Assembly: GCF_018128905.1 (NCBI RefSeq)
Contig: NZ_CP063808.1
Location: 8,370,001-8,434,000 of the forward strand
Direction of reading: 5' to 3'
Source: Streptomyces sp. A2-16
GTDB lineage: Bacteria; Actinomycetota; Actinomycetes; Streptomycetales; Streptomycetaceae
Length of the DNA: 64,000 bases
Positions 60,651 to 64,000 of this stretch are shown here, piece by piece. Numbering within the stretch: the stretch's first letter is position 1; each line of letters opens with the position of its first letter. The notes below the pieces were generated by a model. It worked only from the letters and a program-made list of their open reading frames with translations, was not told where the DNA came from and did not search any database. A program made the translations under genes and the position numbers.

Positions 60651-62014
60651 GCTGCGCTCCCTTCGCTGCGCAGAACTTCGCGGGCTGTTTCGCGGTTGAG
60701 TGCGAGGTCGTGGGCGATGCTGGCGGCGAGGGCAGATTCGCCGGGGGTGTGGCCGTGGCCGGCGTACTGCCAGTCAGCGAGCACCAGGACGGTGTCAGGC
60801 TCGCGGACGTGGAGGCCGAGGGCGGCGCGTTCTTGGGCGGCGCGGTAGTCGGCTCGGGTCTGGCGTAGTGCGCCGAGAGTGGTGGAGTAGCGGCGGGATT
60901 TGGAGCTGAAGTGGCCGCGGAAGCCGAGCATGTGGGCCCAGGCCCACAGGCGACGGTCGGGGTAGAGCGGATCGAGGTCGCGGCATGCGGTGATCAGACG
61001 CCGGGCATGGTCGGAGACGCCGTGGCGGTCGAGTTCGGCGAGTTCGCCGATGCGCCGGTCGAGCGTTCCGGTTTCCTCAGCAGCCTTGGTGGCGTACTTG
61101 GCGATGTAAGCGGCGACCTTCTGCTCGGTGATGTCGTCATCGTCGCCGAACGCCTTCACGGGTTGTACGTCGAGCTTCGTGCCCCACTGGAAAGTGCGGG
61201 CGGGTTGGTCGCCGCGAGCCGGGACGCTGACGCTGGTATAGGGGTGTGTGGCGGCGGCGCGGATGGCGTCAGTGAGCAGTTCGGTGCTGGCCCAGGAGGG
61301 CGGCGGGGAGTCGGGTCCATCAGGTCCGTCGAGGCGGATCACGGCATGGAAGTGGATGGCGCCGCGCTTTTGGAATTCGGCGACCTTGCCGTAGGAGAGC
61401 CGGCAGGCCTCTTTGAGTTCGCGCTGTGAGAGGCCGGCGCGGGCGGCGATCTCGCGGCGGAGCCGGTTGGTGAAGCGCTGCCACAACTCGCCTGCGTGGT
61501 TGTTGAACAGCACGGCGGCGGCGTAGTCGTAGGTGTGGGGGTCGAGCGGGGTGCCGATCGCGGGGTCGTCGTCGTGGTGGCGTTGGCCGCAGCGGCATCG
61601 TGCGTGGTCGGGTTGGTTGTGGACGGGCCCGAAACTGGGTGCGGTGAGGGTGGCGAAGACCCGCGGGTGATCCCGGACGGCACTGGGGATGTTCCGGTCG
61701 GGTGCTCCGGCGAGGCCGGCGCGGATGAGGTGATAGGTGTCGCCGGCGTAGGTGTACGCGCAGGAGGGGCAGCGAGAAGCGCGGCGGTTGCCGCACGCGA
61801 TCCGCAGCCGGCTCCCGGGTTCGTTTTGGGTGTTGTAGTGGTGCAGGACCTCACCGGTGCTCTTGTCGGTGTGGGTGGTCCAACCTTGCAAGTGAATGGG
61901 GTCGGCACAGCCTCCGGTGCGGTGGATCTGCTGCTGCCAGCGCTCGAAGTCGGGGGCGGAGGCCACCCGCAACAGGTCGTTGAGGGTGACCGGGTCCATG
62001 AGGAGGTCAGGCAC
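60647..62014 (-). CDS. repSA: Rolling-circle replication initiator (RepSA-like)
   Basis: This 455-aa initiator drives rolling-circle replication of the excised element. A Cys-rich zinc region (ASRCPSCAY...) and the HUH motif AIHFHAVIRLDG (about residues 218-229) are seen; a nickase Tyr lies in the conserved KVAAYIAKYATK segment (about 297-308). The GTG at 62014 follows GGGAGGCGG and overlaps the upstream gene by 8 bp. RepSA is the initiator of pSAM2 and related AICEs. Confidence 0.92.
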   Translation of the reverse strand: MPDLLMDPVTLNDLLRVASAPDFERWQQQIHRTGGCADPIHLQGWTTHTDKSTGEVLHHYNTQNEPGSRLRIACGNRRASRCPSCAYTYAGDTYHLIRAGLAGAPDRNIPSAVRDHPRVFATLTAPSFGPVHNQPDHARCRCGQRHHDDDPAIGTPLDPHTYDYAAAVLFNNHAGELWQRFTNRLRREIAARAGLSQRELKEACRLSYGKVAEFQKRGAIHFHAVIRLDGPDGPDSPPPSWASTELLTDAIRAAATHPYTSVSVPARGDQPARTFQWGTKLDVQPVKAFGDDDDITEQKVAAYIAKYATKAAEETGTLDRRIGELAELDRHGVSDHARRLITACRDLDPLYPDRRLWAWAHMLGFRGHFSSKSRRYSTTLGALRQTRADYRAAQERAALGLHVREPDTVLVLADWQYAGHGHTPGESALAASIAHDLALNRETAREVLRSEGSAA

Positions 62015-62420
62015 GGGCCGCCTCCCGCACCGAGTCGAGGAGGGTGGGGGCAGGGGTCCACAGGCCGCGGGCGCCGGGGCAGGGCACCGGTCGCGGCAGG
62101 CGGTGAACGTCGGACAGGTGCCAGTGCCACTGTCCGCGGACGGACCACAGGGTGCACATGCCGTCGTCCGCGTGGCAGTCGTTGAGGCGGGCCCAGCCCA
62201 GGACGGCGCCGATCGGTTGGGGGCGGTTGAGGAAGGGGCGGGCCATGACCGCGTACTTGGCGGCGGGGTCGATGGTGACGCCGGCGTGGATGAGGATCCA
62301 GCCGCGGTAGTCGGTGGACCAGCGGCGGTTTTCGATCCGCTTGGTGCCGTACGCGATGGCGGAGGCCCAGGGCTGCCACAGAGTCAGTGCCCGCACTTCG
62401 GGCCGCTCGAGTGTGGTCAT
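62007..62420 (-). CDS. ASCH-domain protein
   Basis: This 137-aa protein has the ASCH signature ALTLWQPWASAIAYGTKRIENRRW followed by YRGWILIHAG and IGAVLGWARLNDCH. ASCH domains have a PUA-like RNA or modified-base-binding fold. Genes like it recur in actinobacterial integrative elements just upstream of rep, where their role is unknown. It overlaps both neighbours. Confidence 0.85.
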   Translation of the reverse strand: MTTLERPEVRALTLWQPWASAIAYGTKRIENRRWSTDYRGWILIHAGVTIDPAAKYAVMARPFLNRPQPIGAVLGWARLNDCHADDGMCTLWSVRGQWHWHLSDVHRLPRPVPCPGARGLWTPAPTLLDSVREAARA

Positions 62421-62623
62421 GCGGCCACCTCCACACCCGCGGCGGTGAGGCGGGGGCGCAGGGGCAGGGTGCCGGTGCCATGGCAGATGCCGCAGTCGAC
62501 GTGGAGCAGGACGCGGGTGCCGTCGCGGTGACGGGCGCCAGAGGGAATAGCGACGGTGGCGAAGCCGTCGCAGTTCGGGCAGATTCGCGCCGGGGTGTGC
62601 GAGGCCGGGATGTGGCCGGTCAT
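62417..62623 (-). CDS. Small zinc-finger protein of the element
   Basis: This 68-aa protein carries two CxxC pairs (CPNCDG and CGICHG) around a short beta region, the DnaJ-type CxxCxGxG style of zinc knuckle. ATG 62623 lies behind GGAAGGA. Its stop overlaps the ASCH start (ATGA). The function is unknown; it may bind nucleic acid or act as a chaperone adaptor for the element. Confidence 0.7.
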   Translation of the reverse strand: MTGHIPASHTPARICPNCDGFATVAIPSGARHRDGTRVLLHVDCGICHGTGTLPLRPRLTAAGVEVAA

Positions 62624-62712
62624 GATGGAGGTTCCTTCCGGATCATTGGTTCGGAGTGGGACGGCGCCCGGAGCGGACGAAGTTTGGCGACAGAGGCCGC
62701 TCCGGGGGCCGG

Positions 62713-63033
62713 TCAACGTCGGGTGTCCGTGCTGAGGATCGAGCGGACGACCAGGGCGCACACGGCGACCGAAGCACCCGTGACAGCAACGGCGAGCAGC
62801 ATGGAGACCAGCACGGCACCGACCACGAGCACGACCGCGGTCCCCATTCCGGCGACAGCGACGACGGCGCCGGGGGTGAGCTGGACGGTGGGCCGCGAGG
62901 GCGTCGGAGCCGGCGCCATCGGCGCGGGCGGCGGAGTCGGGGCGCCGGGGGTGATGCTGGTCGGCTGGATAACGGCGGGCGGGGTGCTCAGCCCGGACGG
63001 GGTCGGGTTGACCGGGACCTTCGGTCGGATCAT
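62713..63033 (-). CDS. SpdD-like membrane protein
   Basis: This 106-aa protein has a Pro/Thr-rich N-terminal half (about 1-50) and a C-terminal half with two TM helices (AVVAVAGMGTAVVLVVGAVLV and AVTGASVAVCALVV) before STDTRR. It resembles the spread (Spd) proteins that help intramycelial transfer of Streptomyces plasmids and AICEs. Confidence 0.75.
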   Translation of the reverse strand: MIRPKVPVNPTPSGLSTPPAVIQPTSITPGAPTPPPAPMAPAPTPSRPTVQLTPGAVVAVAGMGTAVVLVVGAVLVSMLLAVAVTGASVAVCALVVRSILSTDTRR

Positions 63034-63045
63034 GGCGGGTTCTCC

Positions 63046-63201
63046 TTACTTGGTTGCGGTGTCGATGGCGGGAGCGAGGAAGCTGTCAGCGAGGAGATAG
63101 CCGCCGATCAGCAGGACCAGGACGAGCCACCAGGGCGGGCGGACGAGCTTGACGCCGACCAGGCCCAGGCAGGCGATGAAGAACCACAGCGGCACGGACA
63201 T
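63046..63201 (-). CDS. Short membrane protein of the element (51 aa)
   Basis: The frame ATG 63201 to TAA 63046 encodes a 51-aa protein starting MSVPLWFFIACLG with two hydrophobic helices separated by KLVRPPWW. GGGAG lies 7 nt upstream. It sits in a co-directional run of small element genes and resembles a Spd-type transfer membrane protein. Confidence 0.65.
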   Translation of the reverse strand: MSVPLWFFIACLGLVGVKLVRPPWWLVLVLLIGGYLLADSFLAPAIDTATK

Positions 63202-63222
63202 GAGCGGTCTCCCTTCAGCAGG

Positions 63223-63417
63223 TCAGCGGACGGGGCAGCGGTGGCCGCGGGCGGCGACCATGGCAGCCTCGTAGGAGTCGTAGGCGGACGACCATCCGCA
63301 GTCCTCGGCCTCGCAGGCGGCGACGTACTTCATCTCGCCGGTACGGCGGTCGGGTCCGCCGCCGATCGCGGTGGTACCGATGCGGTGCATCTCATTCCAG
63401 ATCTGATAGAGACCCAT
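63223..63417 (-). CDS. Small mobile-element transfer protein
   Basis: This 64-aa protein has a Cys pair and a downstream Cys/His (ACEAEDCGWSS...RGHRCPVR), a zinc-ribbon-like layout, after a short polar N-terminus. Similar small proteins accompany spd genes in pSAM2-type elements. No activity can be assigned. Confidence 0.7.
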   Translation of the reverse strand: MGLYQIWNEMHRIGTTAIGGGPDRRTGEMKYVAACEAEDCGWSSAYDSYEAAMVAARGHRCPVR

Positions 63418-63439
63418 TAGGGGTCAACTCCTTTCGGGT

Positions 63440-64000
63440 TCAGGCGAGTTGGGCGGCGATGGCCTCCGCCATGGGGGCGGGTACGCCGAGGCGGGTGCGA
63501 AGGGTGTCGGTGTCGATCGGGGTGCCGGTGCGGGCCGTGTGGTCGGCGGCGATCTTGCGGGCGTGTTCGACTAGAGCGGCCGGAACCGGCACAGAGGAGA
63601 CAGGAGCTGGCGCTGACTTGGCGACGGGCAGGGCTGGAGGTTCCTCGGTCGCGGGCACCGCTGTCCGCGGCTCCGGGGTCGAGGCGGGGACGGCTTCGCG
63701 TTCCACATCGAGACCTGCCGGAGCAGCGACCGGGGTCGTTTCGGTTGTGTCTGCGGGGTGGTCGGGGGCGTGGGCGAGGAGCGTGCCGCCGAGGAAGGCG
63801 AGGGCGGGCCAGCCGGCGACGCCGAAGCGCAGCCAGGCGGGCGGGTGGGCGAGGTCGAGGAAGCCGGCCGTGGCGACGTTGGCGCCCAGCGAGGCGATCA
63901 GAGCGATCAGGAACCAGCACCAGGCCAGCCGGGACGGCCCATCGGCGCGAAGCCGGCGCCATGCGGCCACCAAGAGCAGGTCGACGCTGATCGGGTAGGC
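63440..64000 (-). CDS. DUF2637-type membrane protein, start outside the window
   Basis: The frame is open to the window edge; the visible 186 codons are the C-terminal part. It starts inside a membrane segment (AYPISVDLLLVAAWRRLR), continues with two more helices (WCWFLIALIASLGANVATAGF; AGWPALAFLGGTLLAH) and ends in a Pro/Ala-rich cytoplasmic domain with a winged-helix-like end (TDTLRTRLGVPAPMAEAIAAQL). The layout matches DUF2637 proteins of Streptomyces transfer regions. The true start lies beyond 64000. Confidence 0.8.
   Translation of the reverse strand, partial: AYPISVDLLLVAAWRRLRADGPSRLAWCWFLIALIASLGANVATAGFLDLAHPPAWLRFGVAGWPALAFLGGTLLAHAPDHPADTTETTPVAAPAGLDVEREAVPASTPEPRTAVPATEEPPALPVAKSAPAPVSSVPVPAALVEHARKIAADHTARTGTPIDTDTLRTRLGVPAPMAEAIAAQLA

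Overview
The window is high-GC actinobacterial chromosome, almost certainly Streptomyces. It shows GTG/TTG starts, ATGA-coupled operons, rare TTA codons, a chitosan-oligosaccharide (csn-type) operon, a dynamin pair beside a second SSB, and an AICE-type integrated element at a tRNA gene. Everything here comes from reading the sequence; no database search was run.

Layout. 0-3.2 kb: a MarR regulator with its palindromes, and an FAD monooxygenase divergent from a TetR regulator with mirrored operators. 3.2-8.4 kb: malQ, a small repeat protein and a PadR/ABC/FtsX efflux operon. 8.4-11.4 kb: an HNH nuclease, an MscS channel and a secreted protein. 11.4-18.2 kb: a ROK-regulated operon (regulator, binding protein, two permeases, GH4 glycosidase, BadF-type kinase) matching csnR-E-F-G-H-K, with a promoter carrying a DasR-like site and a 15-bp palindrome. 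19-30.1 kb: a seven-gene signalling operon (GlnX-like membrane protein, GlnH-like binding protein, coiled-coil protein, PknG-type kinase, PP2C phosphatase, VWA protein, FHA protein with a Gly/Pro-rich linker). 30.1-31.6 kb: a PIMT-like methyltransferase and a group-O truncated globin. 31.7-38.8 kb: two giant FtsX permeases and their ATPase, joined through a relay of tiny overlapping ORFs. 39-44 kb: a hypothetical protein, a thioesterase, ettA and an unknown gene pair.

44-51.7 kb looks accessory: a NB-ARC/TPR (NLR-like) ATPase, a divergent SARP/NB-ARC/TPR regulator with three TTA codons, and a 126-aa protein. That small protein ends in the same Gly-rich VQ motif that sits just before the NLR ATPase domain. 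The arrangement looks like an amyloid-signalling NLR/effector pair and is the strongest candidate for an undescribed system here.

51.9-58.5 kb: a nonapeptide-repeat membrane protein, an LAETG-anchored thioester-domain surface protein, a second SSB and two dynamin-like GTPases (ssbB/dynB/dynA-like). 58.8 kb to the end: tRNA-Arg(TCT) followed by the left part of an integrative element (integrase, excisionase, RepSA-type initiator, ASCH protein, small transfer/membrane proteins), which runs off the window.
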